Assembly: GCA_017311315.1 (NCBI GenBank)
Contig: CM029669.1
Coordinates: forward strand, 19,789,683-19,853,682
From: Dendrocalamus latiflorus
Lineage: Eukaryota; Streptophyta; Magnoliopsida; Poales; Poaceae
Direction of reading: 5' to 3'
DNA: 64,000 nt
The notes under the pieces: model-generated
What the model was told of the DNA's origin: nothing
The model's input: only the letters and a program-made list of their open reading frames with translations
Databases searched by the model: none
Part shown: positions 45,101 through 56,711 of the stretch, one piece after another
Numbering within the stretch: position 1 is the stretch's first letter
Layout of the letters: each line of letters opens with the position of its first letter
Program-made: the position numbers and the translations under genes

Positions 45101-45385
45101 GTTTCGACCCTGCGGGACTTTGGGTTAGCTATCGACAGTGTTCCACTCTTTTGTGATAACACTTCGGCGATTAACATTGCTAAGAACCCAGTGCAGCACT
45201 CCCGGACCAAGCACATTGATATTCGCTTCCACTTCCTTAGAGACCATGTAGAGAAGGGTGACATAGTGCTCCAGTTTGTGGAGAGTGACCACCAGTTGGC
45301 TGATATTTTCACCAAGCCGTTGGACAGTTCGAGGTTTTCAGCTCTGCGGGGAGAGCTTGGGGTGGTTTGTCCTTACGGACTGTAG
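42191..45385 (+). CDS. pol: Sirevirus Pol (protease, integrase, RT, RNase H), 1,064 codons
   Basis: An open frame without its own ATG at the start: it opens after a stop at 42173 and is presumably made as a Gag-Pol fusion by splicing or frameshift. Numbering from 42191, the protease motif LVDSGCS has Asp16-Ser17-Gly18. Integrase has the zinc-binding H146/H151 and C180/C183 and the catalytic D211, D274 and E310. A GYSPSSRAYRVW motif and an acidic, Pro/Ser-rich linker (435-520) follow. RT has MDVKSAFLNG, LYGLKQAPRAWY and YVDD at 749-752. RNase H has FSDADFAG, STAEGEYVAAA and the TKHIDIRFHFLRD tail. The frame runs unbroken to TAG at 45383, so the enzymes appear functional. Integrase before RT is the copia order. 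Confidence 0.92.
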   Translation: MTQVRRVGKDKVWLVDSGCSRHMTGDSRWFSSLARAPGDEMITFGDASSGRVIAKGTVRINASFILKDVALVSKLQYNLLSISQLTDDGFEVSFKKNNCKIFYSSGSLVCGISRFGRIFRADFSESSGDPLRCLVASESRDLTFWHRRLGHIGFDHLTRVSGHDLIRGLPKLKMVKDLVCSPCRHGKMVAASHPPVTVTMTDAPGQLLHMDTVGPARVQSAGGKWYVLVVVDDFSRYSWVFFLASKDETFSHFRGLFSRLSVELPGALRAIRSDNGTEFKNSYFESFCGETGVEHQFSSPHVPQQNGVVERKNRTLVEMARTMLDEYSTPRKFWAETIATACHVSNRVFLRAHLHRTSYELRYGRKPSVSHFRVFGCKCFILKSGILDKFESRSCDGIFLGYSPSSRAYRVWNCESSKMVETCEVTFDEASPGTRPDISGSLEKSETIFVDDEDDGDEGCLPDPVPYPPLEVPSSTAPLGDQPMPTASSGASGSVPTSSAHEVEATSSSHLGPPRHIQKRHPSEQVIGDLFERVTRSKSGLSQFCLHSAFIASFEPKDVSHALSDESWVNAMHEELENFERNKVWSLVEPPRGHNIIGTKWVFKNKHSEDGVVIRNKARLVAQGFSQVEGLDFEETFAPVARLEAIRILLAFAASKGFKLYQMDVKSAFLNGVIEEEVYVRQPPGFENPKYPHHVFKLSKALYGLKQAPRAWYERLKSYLLSHGFEMGKVDKTLSIRRHGNDLLLVQIYVDDIIFGGSSHTLVSQFSDVMSTEFEMSMMGELTFFLGFQIKQSREGTFLHQGKYTRDLLRRFDMSDGKSVSTPMASTAYLDPDEDGEPVDQKEFRSMIGSLLYLTASRPDIHFSVCLCACFQASPRVSHRQAVKRIFRYLRATIDYGIWYSSSSCLSLRAFSDADFAGCRIDRKSTSGTCQFIGTSLVSWSSRKQSGVAQSTAEGEYVAAASCCSQVLWMVSTLRDFGLAIDSVPLFCDNTSAINIAKNPVQHSRTKHIDIRFHFLRDHVEKGDIVLQFVESDHQLADIFTKPLDSSRFSALRGELGVVCPYGL

Positions 45386-47093
45386 TGAGGGGGAGCTTGG
45401 GCTTTACTGCTTTATTATATTAATTATGCTTCTGTCTCATTTCTGTTGCATTGCATTTGGGTGCACTGGGTTTAGTCCTTCTAGCATAGGTTAGAGTGCT
45501 TCTCTTGCCTAGTTGCTTAGACTTCCTACTCTTATCTTGTGCTTCCAGGATGCTTCTTATTAGCTGCTTCTTATCTCACTAGATTGAGCTCACTCACTTC
45601 TTATAGGTTCTAGCGAGGGTTGGGCCACCCTCGGGTAGACAGGGTACGTGATTGCTCTCTAGTGTGTGTTTTTCCGGTCAGCTGTTAGTCCTGGAGTCAT
45701 ATGGGGTAGATGAGAGTTAGTCTGAACCTCAGTTGTCTCTATATCTTATCTATGCTTTAAGGACTGCCTGTTTTGGTTTTATTTGCCAGCTTCTCGACTT
45801 AATGCTTTGGTTCAAGGGGAGTTCATTTGGGAGCTTCTGGAGCTTAATTTTGACTTAACTCAACTTGAACTAAAAGTTGCATCTAATGTTGAGGGGGAAC
45901 TGGTCTTTCGCGCATTCTCAGCATTCTAGTATTATAATCAATCTGCATTGAGCCTTGATTATTATCCTATTATGACATGCTTCAGTGCTTTACACCTTGC
46001 CATGACTTGTGCTTAGCTTGCTAAATTTATCATGACTTCATATGTGTAGACTAGCGTTTGCCATGATAAGTTAAGTAAAATTGATCAATTTAAATTAAAC
46101 TTATCATGCTCGCATTTGAGTTTAGTCTTTCTTGAGCTATCCTTTTATGATTCATGCCATGTCACATAGGCTGAGTAGAGCGTTGAATCTATATGGAGCC
46201 TTAGTTTGAGATGTTTTAGTCTCCTGATGATACATGAGTTAGTACAATGTGTTGAAAAGCAAAAAAAAGGGATCTCTTTTGTGCGAAAAAACTGATCTCA
46301 CCAATTCTTTCCTATGAGACGGCTTGCCATTGCACTTGGCATGAACTCAGGGGGAGTTTTGGATGACCCAGACTATCTTCTTAAGTTTATTGCTTGGAGT
46401 AGTCGCATAAGGCTTGAGATCTAGCACATAAACAAAAAATTGGGTTGAAAACAACCATATGCTTTCAAAAGACAATGTTTAATGTGCTCAATTTGCTTAA
46501 TCTACAATCAGAACCACGTACTTTAACCAATGTTTCAATCTTGAGCTTATAGCACTCTATTTGGACTCAATGTTAGCTTCTTTGTTCCGCTTAGCTTATT
46601 GACATGGCATGCATCATCCTTGGATGTCTCTAGCTAGACTTTACTCATTGATGACGTGACTTGCTCACAAAATGCATTACATTTCAGATTGTCATCTATG
46701 TGCTCTAGCTGGCTTATACATATGCTGTCATGATCTAGATAGTGTTTTATTGAGTTATGGCTTGGTGTATTCCATTATGGTCAATATGGATAATTCTCAT
46801 GGCTCTAAATGGTTAAATAAACAAGCTTCAGCCATATTCATTCTCTGACATGTCATATTCTCTCCTTGATGTGTTTATTGCCAAAAGGGGGAGAATAGTG
46901 GTAGAAAAAGCTAGTCGGGATCTTTTTAGAGCTTTGGAGAACAATTTGCTCTTTCAGTTGTTGCTCTAGTGTTCCTTCTATCGACATGGTCATTAGCTTC
47001 ATTCTCTTTCTTTGGACCATGTTGGTTTCTTAAAACTCAAACTCATCTTCATGTTTTTTCTGGGTTTGTCAATATACTCATCAAGGGGGAGAT
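45386..47093 (+). other. Sirevirus 3' non-coding region with repeated polypurine tracts
   Basis: 1.7 kb without a coding domain; no envelope-like frame is present. GGGGGAG-type tracts occur at 45387, 45891, 46348, 46883 and 47083. The last (AAGGGGGAGA, 47083-47092) is one base before the 3' LTR and is the polypurine tract used for plus-strand priming. Multiple such tracts are a described Sirevirus trait. Confidence 0.8.
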
Positions 47094-49437
47094 TGAGAGT
47101 CCATGTGGAGGTGAACACATGTTTGTGATGAGTAATTGACTCTTGTTTTAGAAAGTTTGAGTTTGGGTTGGGCACTTCCTGCCAAGTCATAGCCTTAGAA
47201 GTGATCGGAATCGCCTTCTGTGCAAAGTCGTAGCTTCTGACTGTGGTCGTAGGCTCTTACGACCACATTGGTTGTGGTCGGAAGCCTGTCGGGCAGGTTA
47301 TGAACTTATTGTCGTCAATCGGGAGCCAGCCGGGTTGTTTACGACCACTCTATCAGCAGTCGAAAGCCGGAAAACAATGTTTTACTCTTTCTGGCCGTGG
47401 TCGGAAGGCTGTACGACCACATGGCGTTTACGACCACTCTGACCTTGGTCGTAGGTCACCAGGGAAGTCTACGACTGGTTTTGCCGTGGTCGAAAATCTA
47501 TTCGACCACGTTGGCCGTGGTCGAAGCCTAGTACGACCACGTTTGGTCGTGGTCGAAGGCAGTTACGACCACACTGACGGAGAACGCGGTCGTAAGGCGT
47601 AGTCGGTGGTCGAAAGCAGTCATACGACCACGTTGTCGCAGATTTCTCTTCCTAAGAACGAAAGCGGGTTTCGACCACGTTATGGGCGAACATGGTCGTA
47701 GCTCGGTCGGATGCGGTCAGACGAGCTTGGAGCGTGGTCGCAAGTGGGCGACTGCGGTCGGAAGTGTTCAAACGTTGTTGGAAGGGCTTCGACCACAGTG
47801 AACCAAGTCGTACGTGATCGAGAAGGGTTTCGACCACGGTGGAAAGCGATGAACGTGGTCGGAAAGTGGTTCGACCACGATGGAATCTCTGGTTTTGGTC
47901 GTAGTCTCTGGGAACCGGTCGTATGGACTTCTGAGATAGTCGTATCATCTTGAGATGTGGTCGTAGGACTTAAGAAAGTCTTGATCTATGGTTTCGACCA
48001 GTCATAAGTTGGTACAACTTGGTCGGGTAAGTTGGAACTGAAACTTGTGATGGTCGTAGCAAGCTTTAAGGCGGTCGTAAGGACCACTGGGGTGGTCGTA
48101 TGGTCTATGGTAACGATCGTAGGTCTTGAGAATTAATGTTTAAGTATTTTTGACCGATCGTAGTGAATGTACGACCTTGTGAAGCATGTTTTGAGTTCCT
48201 TTTATGCAGATGTCTGTACACATTGTGTTGTGCGGTGCTATGTAATGGTTTGCTTGTCTGTGATGTTTGCAGGACCTTAAGACTAGTCGTGGCGAGGCAT
48301 GGAGGGCCGAGACTAGGCACGGGCGGTGCTGAGGTCAAGAGCGGCCAGGAAGTGCTGAAGACGACGAGGTCTGTGAGGTGGTTGCAAGCCGAGGAGATGA
48401 GGAACCGGAGCTGGAGCTGCCAGAGGACCTTGGAGACAAGTCTTGATGAGGCTTGGAGTGGTCGGGACTAGACATGGGGGATGTCGAGGTCCAGAACGAC
48501 CAGGGGAAGCCGAAGGAGACCTAGTCTTGCGAGGTGGTTGCAAGCTTGGACGACAAGGCAGGAGGAAGCTTCCGGGAAGGCAGTGGAGTGGCATTTTGGA
48601 GAAATGCGGAAAGCTGCAAAGGGAAGCTGTGTCTCTGCCAATGCACAGGAGTTGTTGGCGCTAACGGGCAAAGCAGTGGAGCCGTTGGGTGTAACGGGTA
48701 AAGCACTGGAGCTCGTTCTCGCTAGTGGGTAAAGTGAGTTGAAAACCCGGTGTTAGGTGGGGGTTTGCGGGTTCCCCCTCTTTGGTGTGTGAGTGTGTGG
48801 CTATAAATAGAGAGGGTAGAGCTCGGGTACTTGTGAGATCCTGATCCCCGAGTTGCTCTGTTCTTCCTTTGTTATTTGTGAGTGTGTGGGTTCTCGGGAT
48901 GGAGCAAGTGTGCTCATGTATCTCCCAGTTGGAGTGGCTGTAGAAACCTCCATTATCAATCATTCATCTCTCTTCCTCTATTTGTTTTCAGTCGTCTTGA
49001 GATGTTGTGATTGACTTGTTTGCGATCTGTTTTGAGAGCTTGGACTTCTTGCTATCCTTTTCTCTCCTCTCTTCTTCGTGAGTCTGCTTTCGTCTTTGTG
49101 TGCTTTGATTAGCTCAGAACTGGGAATCTGTCTCAAGGCCACTTGACCAGTTCATTCCCGAGAGCAGGAGTCGAATTAGAGAAGTTCACTTTACCGGATG
49201 ATTGTGCGCCTCGAGTCCTTCTGTTCTTGGTTCATCCTCTCAGTTATCACTGTTTGATTTCTTTTGTCGGCTCAGGCAAGTGTTCGACCACGTGGTGTTC
49301 GACCATCAGTTGGCTTACGACCACGTGTGTTCGATCGAAGAAGCTAGTTCTTTCGCCCGATTTGTCGTGTGAGTACTTGGGGAGTTTTTAGAAGACACCA
49401 TTCACCCCCCCCCCTCTGTTGCCATTTCGGTCCTACA
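47094..49437 (+). repeat. Sirevirus 3' LTR, 2,344 bp
   Basis: Offset 10,243 from the 5' LTR, with five base differences and two extra C at the 3' end (10 C against 8). Confidence 0.93.
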
Positions 49438-49442
49438 TTACC
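49438..49442 (+). repeat. Target-site duplication TTACC, right
   Basis: Identical to 36846-36850. Confidence 0.9.
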
Positions 49443-50530
49443 ACTTAATTACTTACCGTACGTACACAAAAATAGTGAAAACTATGTCTAAATTACTATG
49501 GCCAACTTACTTCGTAATACAAACTACATTAACCATGACTAACTAAATAACACTAATTGACTAGGATTACAGGAATCACCACTGCCACGTCCTTAATGAG
49601 CTATGCACTGGCTTCTCGAAGTAATGAGCTATGCACTCCTAATTTTGAGCGACGATCGCGAAAATAAGCTTCTGCAATGAGCGACTGAGATGAGTAATGA
49701 CGAACTGCGAGAGGTTCGTATTTATAGCCGAGCGAAAAGTAGACCCAGTGCACTCATCCCGTAGATTGAGGACCCATTGTCACAAGCAGTACTTCGGGTG
49801 AGGGGGACGGCATGGTAACACTGACAAATGTGCAAACGAGGGAGCGGGCGAGGGGGGACGATATGGACATAACGACATTAGTGCGAACGAGGGAGCCCAT
49901 GAGGGGGCACGACACACACAAAATGACAATTGTGTGAATGATATAGCAGAAGAGAAAATATAGCACGATCGGACCGACATATGCGTGAAGCACAGAGGTC
50001 AGCCACTTGAAAAGATGCATGAGCATCGTTAAATTCATGATTAAATTAACCTAAATAAACATGGTAAATTTCATAAAATTCCCCAAAAAAATTACACAAT
50101 AACTATGACTTCACATAAATTTTATAATTTTTTGAGCTCATTTGTTATATGTAAAAACTCATACAATTATTAAGATTGTATGAATTTTTGAGCAATATTC
50201 ACAACTGATAAAATTACTCAAAAATTATACTATGAAGTACGTTATGTTGAAAGGTTGTACATACATTTTTATAATTTTTTAAACTCATTTGATATATTTA
50301 AAAATTCAAATAAACACTAAATAGAAAAAAAATTATGGCAGGTAATTAAGTCGATTTAATCACTTGTCGTCCCTTGGTTGGGAGGGTAGGCCTGCATGCC
50401 ATCCCCTAGCCGGGTGGTAGGCTGTTTGCCGTCTGCTGGGGGCGGCAGGCGCTTGCCGACGGCGGCCCTGCCATGCGTCGCCTCGCCGCCGCTGTCGCCC
50501 GCTCACCGGATGGTAAAAGTGATATTTCTT
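49443..50530. repeat. PMD-associated transposon flank, right side
   Basis: 49500-49655 repeats 36477-36680. From 50040 the DNA is AT-rich with recurring TTTATAATTTTTT-GAGCTCATTTG phrases (50120-50160, 50268-50292). It then turns into a GC-rich GGCGGCAGGC/TGCCGACGGC block (50390-50515), a composition often seen in PMD-carrying repeats. No intact coding frame was found. Confidence 0.4.
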
Positions 50531-51360
50531 TAAATACACTCATATACGGCTACTTTTATAAATATCACATGTAATAGTGCCAAATCCGTTAAAAAGTCCA
50601 CATATGCATCATGAAAAATACACTTGTACGAAGGGGTAACGGGAGTACGAAAGGCAAACGAAAGAAGGGGTGAAAAGAGAGGATTAAGCCTAAGGCCGAT
50701 TCGCAGCCCGCACCAATATTATGCAGGGCCATGCAAAAGCTCACACACAGCGCCCTCGTTTCGACGTGTTTCTTTGGGCTAGGTACGGCCACATCCCACA
50801 GCCATATTGTGGATGGGCTAGGCCCATGACATGGGATCTTATGATATGCACATGCTCCATGGACAGGTAATCAAGTCAAGTAGATCGACGATGCATTAGC
50901 ATATTTAGAAAAGAGCTTTTCTCCTTTTTTGCACTTTTTTTACTTTGATTAATCGACCTAGTTCTGTAAAGTGTAGAACAAAAGGAAACCAACCACTTGT
51001 AGTTGTAGGTTGCAGCACGAGTGGGTGCATGACAACCAGGAACAGAGGGCTAGAGGTAGATGGTTGGCCAGTTGCCCAGTTGGCCTTACAAGTAGCAGCT
51101 CACAGCACGTTTCCTCGCTAGCGTCTGCATGTCTGGTCATCTGAAGGAAAAGAAAAGGAACCAGCAGTTGGCGCGCACACATCAAATTCCCCTGGACCCA
51201 CCTAACCAAGATCCTGTCGTGTGTACCAACCCTACACGCGCCATTTTTCCTAGTGTCGGGCAGCAATGTTCGGAGGATGCACCCCGGCCCTGTCCAAAAG
51301 AAACCTGTCGCCGTTAATTTCTAATCTACTGTACCCGATGCTTGCTCATTGGCTGCTAAA
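50531..51360. other. Unassigned intergenic DNA
   Basis: No domain, repeat pair or RNA gene recognised. Short minus frames at 50589-51266 lack motifs. Confidence 0.3.
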
Positions 51361-51383
51361 AACATACTACAACAGGAGTCTTT

Positions 51384-51603
51384 AGAGCATATGCAATAGC
51401 ATGGACAATTGTTTACTATATATACTTCATATCAAATAGATGTAAGACGAAAGATAACTTCTACGATATATTGTTTCATAAGTTTGTCTTTATGAGATCC
51501 TACAATCTTTTAATTATAGTATGAAAAAGATGTTTATTATAGACAACAACTCATATAATGATATTTTGTGTTATCTATATGCCCTTGTATTACGGGCTTA
51601 GCT
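51384..51603. mobile_element. Possible degenerate Tourist-like MITE
   Basis: TTA-GAGCATATGCAATAGCATGG at the left and CTATATGCCCTTGTATTACGGGC-TTA at the right, with an AT-rich interior. The TIR match is imperfect, so the call is tentative. Confidence 0.3.
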
Positions 51604-52080
51604 CATCTCTTCATGAATAAACAGATATACTCCCTCCTTATTCTCTCCCATGTGTCAACAAAAATTCTATGTGATAGAGCTTATAGACGGCTGGCATCAT
51701 ATACAGGGCTGAACCCTCCCTTCAGGCAAGGTCTAGCGGCCGCTCGAACTCCTCCCCGCTTCGCTCCCAGGTACCGATCGACAAGGGCGAAGACTTTGCC
51801 ATGTGGAGGTAGAAGACGACAAATGTTCTCTTTTTGGGTCTTGCAACCAATTGTTGAGTTAGGCCTGGCTTGGCCAGTGCCCGGTTAGCCTAGTGCATTG
51901 CACACTGACTAAGCCAAGTAGTCTTCTCACATGGGATGACGGGCTGCGCTACACACGGCTCCTCCAGTTGCAACCCTCCTCCACGGCTCCAAGAATCCAC
52001 CTCCTAACCGGCTAACCCTAGAGCGATGGCGACATGCAATAATGGAGCAGTGAAGCGAGGCTAAGGGGCAAAGGGCACAG
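51604..52080. other. Unassigned intergenic DNA
   Basis: Nothing recognisable is seen. Confidence 0.3.
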
Positions 52081-52445
52081 AAACGAGTGTGCAGATGTGA
52101 CATGCGAGCATAGGTTGGCTAGGGGGCGCGTGGCGACCAACTGGTCAGGATGCTAGGGGGTGCAAGCGTGCAGCGGGTGGTGTCTAGGGGGCGCAGGCGT
52201 AGGCATGCAGTAGGGAGCACAGGCTTGCAAGGGATGCGGGTGCGCGCGTGTTGTGGACATGCGACTAGGGGCGCAGGCAAGGGAGCGCAGCGACCAAGCC
52301 GCCAAGGGTGCAAGCGTGCGATGGGTGGTGTCCAGGGGCATGCGGCTTAGGCTAGGGCATGGTGGCCAGCAAGACAGGGAGCGCAACGTGCAGCGGTCGG
52401 CCGGCCAGGGGGCACAATGCGTGATGACCAACCAGCAAATTGTTG
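52081..52445. repeat. GC-rich degenerate tandem repeat
   Basis: GGGTGCAAGCGTGC-GGGTGGTGTC-AGGGG recurs at 52157 and 52307, and related GCGCA-CGTGCAGCGG-CGGCCAGGGGGC occurs near 52380. The period is about 150 bp. Open frames on both strands come from this repeat. Confidence 0.55.
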
Positions 52446-54000
52446 AGTAAGCTTTTGTATGTCCTACCTTCATCTTCACACGTCCGCATATTGATTATAG
52501 TTGTTGATTTCATTTAGTATCATATATTCTTATTAGTGTGATTGCAATATAGTTTGTATATAAATTCTTTTCCTTTTGTGTAATACTGTTTGGTCCACAT
52601 GTGCTACGGTATCGAGAGGGTCTGAAAAGACAACAACAATCTGCAAACTGCACGAGCGAAAACAACGTAGCAAATGCAAAGTAGAACCCGCAGTGGCAAG
52701 CACTGGACAGCGTGTAGCTCGTCACAGCAGGCCAGGAACAGTAGCTAGCTGCAGTGCTATTGCTGCCTATATGGCTAGGTCAGACTTGTCCAAGGAGGAG
52801 GCAGTGCGGCAACGGTGTCAATACCGGCCGAGGCCAGGCCAGGCTCACATGAGGGGCTGGGCCCGAGACAGGTCACCATCATCTGGCTCGGCTCGACCAC
52901 CACATGCACAATGACCGCATTGAATCGATGGGCCCTAGCCAAGCAGTCGAGCTAGGGAGACGCAACACTCTAGGAAGAGATAAGCGCTTTAGGCCGTGCG
53001 CTGTGGGGTGGAGCCCACCACCGCCACATGACACGTCCTTGTGTGTGGGCCCTCCTCTGCCTCCTTGGAAGGTGCTAGGCCTCTCCGGCTAGAGCCTGAC
53101 ATACCCTTCAACTCCTTTTCCCTTCTCTTTACTCCCTTTCCTATGTTTTTCCCCATGGAGAAGAAAATTTGTAAGGAGTGTGAACACTTTTACGCACGTA
53201 GTCTTTGTGTAATTATTTTATAATATCATAAATCTAACATATAAGTTTAAAATTTATCAAAAATATAACATAAATCAACACATCTTTAAATCCCAATCCC
53301 ACATCAGCAAATCGAAATCAAAAACTTATTGTGATATGTGATTGTGTGTCGATGTGTGCCTGCCACACCACCAACTACTCTGCACAGGCGTCGCGCCCAC
53401 CGATGCCTGCTTTTATGTGGGCTCCTCCTCTCCGCACTAGTGCATCGCACTGTCTATAGCTCTGCTCCCCTCCCACTCCAGCGTCGCACCCACCGGCCGT
53501 TGCCTGCTCCCGTACCATGCCGCCTCTGCTTCCCTCCCAGGCTAATGTCGTTCCCGTCAGCCGTTGTCTGCTCCCACATCACACTGCTCCTCTCTACGCC
53601 GCGTCGGCGCTACGCCCGACCACCCGCGCGTTGCATGTCTACCTACTCCTGCTCGGCTGCTCCCGTTGGTGCGGTAGAGAGGAGACAAGAGAATTAGAGT
53701 CTAGGAATTAGAGAGGAATTGGACATAAAGATGGTTGTGGGTTGGGTTGGTGCATGTGGGCTAGTGTGGCGCTAGAGTGTGTCAGTCGTTGTGGGCTAGA
53801 TCAAGAATATAGCACTGATTCCGTAAATTACTTTTAGACTTTTAGGTCCAGACATACCACGCAACCTGCTAGCTCCGCCCATGGGTTTTCCCTTTGTCTT
53901 TATCCATGCATGGTCAAACCCAATAGAGTTCCAACGAACAACATCCAAAGCTACTCATTACCCTAAAGATGTTAGCCGTGTTTTCTAGCTTTTTTTTGTA
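52446..54000. other. Unassigned DNA, GC-rich patches
   Basis: 53390-53660 has recurring CCGCCTGCTCCC/GTCGCACCCACCG phrases in a C-rich, low-complexity setting. No gene is recognised. Confidence 0.3.
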
Positions 54001-54190
54001 CTATATTGATTGAAAAGACACTATAGCAGCTGTTAGCTTTTTCTGAGTAATTAAAATTTAAAAATAAAAAATATTATATCATTACAAATAATACAAAAGA
54101 ATAAAAAAATTAAAAAAACCTAACAAACTAAAAAATTAAAAAAAGATAAAATTAAGAAGTGAGAAACCAGGAGCTAAACCGTCTAGAGCG
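53985..54190 (-). mobile_element. Degenerate TA-rich MITE-like repeat, copy 3
   Basis: Reverse complement of the family seen at 4378 and 30795: AATATTATATC-TTACAAATAATA and CACTATAGCAGCTGTTAGC. Confidence 0.4.
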
Positions 54191-54497
54191 TGGCCGAAGT
54201 AGCACGGCAACAGCGTTTAGCCTTAGCAGAGTCTGGGCGCAGAGGTGTCATGCAAAGACGCGTTACGATGGAGACGGCAGAACACCGCAATTTTGTTTGT
54301 TTCGCCCTCGTCTTACCGTCCACGACTCCACGAGTCGTCGTTACGCTTTTCATGCTTACACGCGCGAGAGATCAAAAGACTAAAAATTACACCTCGACCC
54401 CGGCCCAGCGAAGTCCTCGCACACGCCATTAGATAATGCAGAGTCGTACTGCACAATAAAAACTTGACGTCAAAGCTCCAGGAAATGGAATTACAGT

Positions 54498-56711
54498 GAA
54501 ACGATCTCAAGATTTTAAAAAGAATTTGAATTAGTTTGAGTTTTGATTTCACTTGATTCTTCTCTTAAATCAATACTCACCTCCACCCTTGGCAAATCAA
54601 CTCGTACATCCTACCATCTCTTTCGCCCCTTGATCAAAGTCACGGCCGTCGGCACTGTTGCCGTCCAATAAAAATCTGTTAATTCCCGTCGCTTCATCTA
54701 GTCATTTGAACCATCTGTCACTACTTCGATTCAACCACCGTACCTCCTCGAGGATAGCACCCCTGACACTCCATGACAGCCATCGGTCATGCCAAGACGA
54801 ATTTTGCCACCACCGCCTTTCCTCTCACTCACGGCCGACCACCTTAAGCCGCAACATTTGACCACCTCCCGAGAAGCTCAGTGCACGAAGTGTCAGCTCA
54901 CCTACCGACCTCTCCACCACTCTTGCCGAGGCACCTCGAACCATCCCGCGCCTCCCCTGCCCTAGCCACACGCTACCTCCCAAGCGGGACCTCCCCTATG
55001 CCAAACTGTCATAAACCAGTTATAAAAGCCCATGCGCCCCTCCATTCTCCTACATCAATGTCTAGGAGTACTTAGACACTCCCAATTCATTTCGCTGGCT
55101 GACGCTTCATCATTAATCGCTGAAAACCCAAAGTAAGTCATTACTTCCAATTCTTTTTGTACAATCCATCGCACTTCAATTCCTTTGGTCTGTAGCCCCT
55201 TTGTACTCGTAGAAACACCCTTAAAGCACAGTTGCAAACTCTCAAACCCCCATTGCTTGGGTACCATTAACTGCCACCCGACTAAGAGGCCTCATTGTGG
55301 GCAGCCCTGCACAGCCATCCCTGACCTGATCCGCCACTTACCCAAGCTTCCTCTACCCCCAAGTAGGAAGAATACGAATCAGTAGAATACGTTGGTCCGC
55401 AAGGCAAATCACATATTTTTTTATCATATTGAACCTACATTCCTTTAATTATCTAATTACCAGTATTTTCATTATCTTATTTACGCACTTATTTCTTGTA
55501 CAATAAATATTTAGAATGATATGTTATTTATTTAAGCCTTACCACATAAAAAAATCCATATTTTATTTGATTGTCATATTCACCTTGATAAACCGCAGTA
55601 ATAATAAATTACTATAAAATATACCATGGTAGTTTAGAAAATTCAGCTGCTTTACATTTGTAGTGACAGTGCCACAATGCACTGAGATATTTATTTATGA
55701 ATGGTTACCTGGTTGATGAAAAATAAGGACTAGAACTTTATGCTAAGTAAAGAACATATCAATCGTTCAACCACCAGTGTTGACTTGTCAAATCTGGTTT
55801 ACTAGCTGCTCAAATTGACTGAATATCTACTATAAAAATATAATATATTGTTCCAGAAAAGGGAACAACAGGCATAATAATGTGGTATAGAAACAGTAAA
55901 ACTATACTTTCACAACAATAAGCTCCGCCCTGTCAGGCCGTCGTATTCTGTGACAGGGGGTACATAGTCTATCAGGTAGAGGTTATATAAAGAGATGAGC
56001 AGTGAAACAACCTTATTTTCTTAACTTAGACGCGGGGGTTAAGAAATCTTGTGGGTAAAATTGGACAACTCTGTAGAGTCATAATATGTGGTATGCGAAT
56101 ACGCTGTGCTTCCGGTAAATAAAACTGTGTTTAATGAGTGATTCTAATAACGAAGTATGAGTAGATTTGGAAACGATTTGGAAATGTTGAAGTTTGGAAA
56201 TCGAGATATTGAAACCCCAAATTCCTTAAGAAGTTTATGATTTGTTATTTTGTGTTTAAAAATAAAATATTTATAAATAAAAATGCATCCACAAATACTT
56301 TAACAAAACCACTATATTTTCATCTCTTGAAAATCATGGCAAGTAGCTATATAGTGTTTTCCCATGTGACTTATTGAGTACGGTAGTTGTACTCACGCTT
56401 GCTAAACTATTAACAACAAATACTTGAGAAAATAATGAAGGAACTGTTGAGGAAGGCTTTACAAATCCCTACGATTTAGACGACGCCTGATGTTAGGGTT
56501 TATTTTACAGTCAGGCACGCCTGTGAAGTTATTTTGTATTGTAATATAACTTTATGTCGCTCACCCCGCTGTGTAAAATTTGGTTGCTAAGGCTTAATTT
56601 TGTAATAATAGTTGTTTTTGTGTTTAAGCTTGTGATAAAAATAATGTACACTTGTCTAATAATTCTGGGTAGTTAAAAAAATCCTAACGATCTAGAGATG
56701 GGACGTTACAT
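54498..56711 (+). repeat. Long dispersed repeat, copy 2 (LTR-like)
   Basis: Collinear with 258-3650 but lacking about 1.1 kb. TTATAAAAGCCC at 55019 is a TATA box with a pyrimidine-rich leader. The 3' part (TTGTAATAATAG, ATAATTCTGGG, GGGACGTTACA to 56711) resembles the end of Del/Tekay-like Gypsy LTRs. The 5' limit is uncertain and no internal domain is attached, so a solo LTR is the best guess. Confidence 0.5.

Larger units (their letters stand above)
36851..49437 (+). mobile_element. Complete Sirevirus (Ty1/copia) retrotransposon, 12.6 kb
   Basis: All parts are present in order: 5' LTR, primer binding site, long gag with two zinc knuckles and a coiled coil, pol in the order protease-integrase-RT-RNase H, a 1.7-kb non-coding tail with several polypurine-tract copies, and 3' LTR, flanked by TTACC. 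The integrase-before-RT order shows Ty1/copia. The long gag, multiple GGGGGAG tracts and palindrome-rich U3 point to the Sirevirus lineage. LTRs differ at five bases (36872/47115, 38605/48848, 38887/49130, 38903/49146, 39152/49395) and by two C in a C run. At an assumed 1.3e-8 substitutions per site per year this is under 0.1 million years. It inserted into PMD-associated DNA. Confidence 0.93.

Noticed and set aside
45386..47093. Envelope-like gene after pol
   Set aside because: Some Sireviruses carry one, but this stretch has only short frames and no signal peptide or membrane-protein frame.
36851..49437. Two separate elements instead of one
   Set aside because: LTR identity, TSD, primer site, single gag-pol and polypurine tract all fit one insertion.
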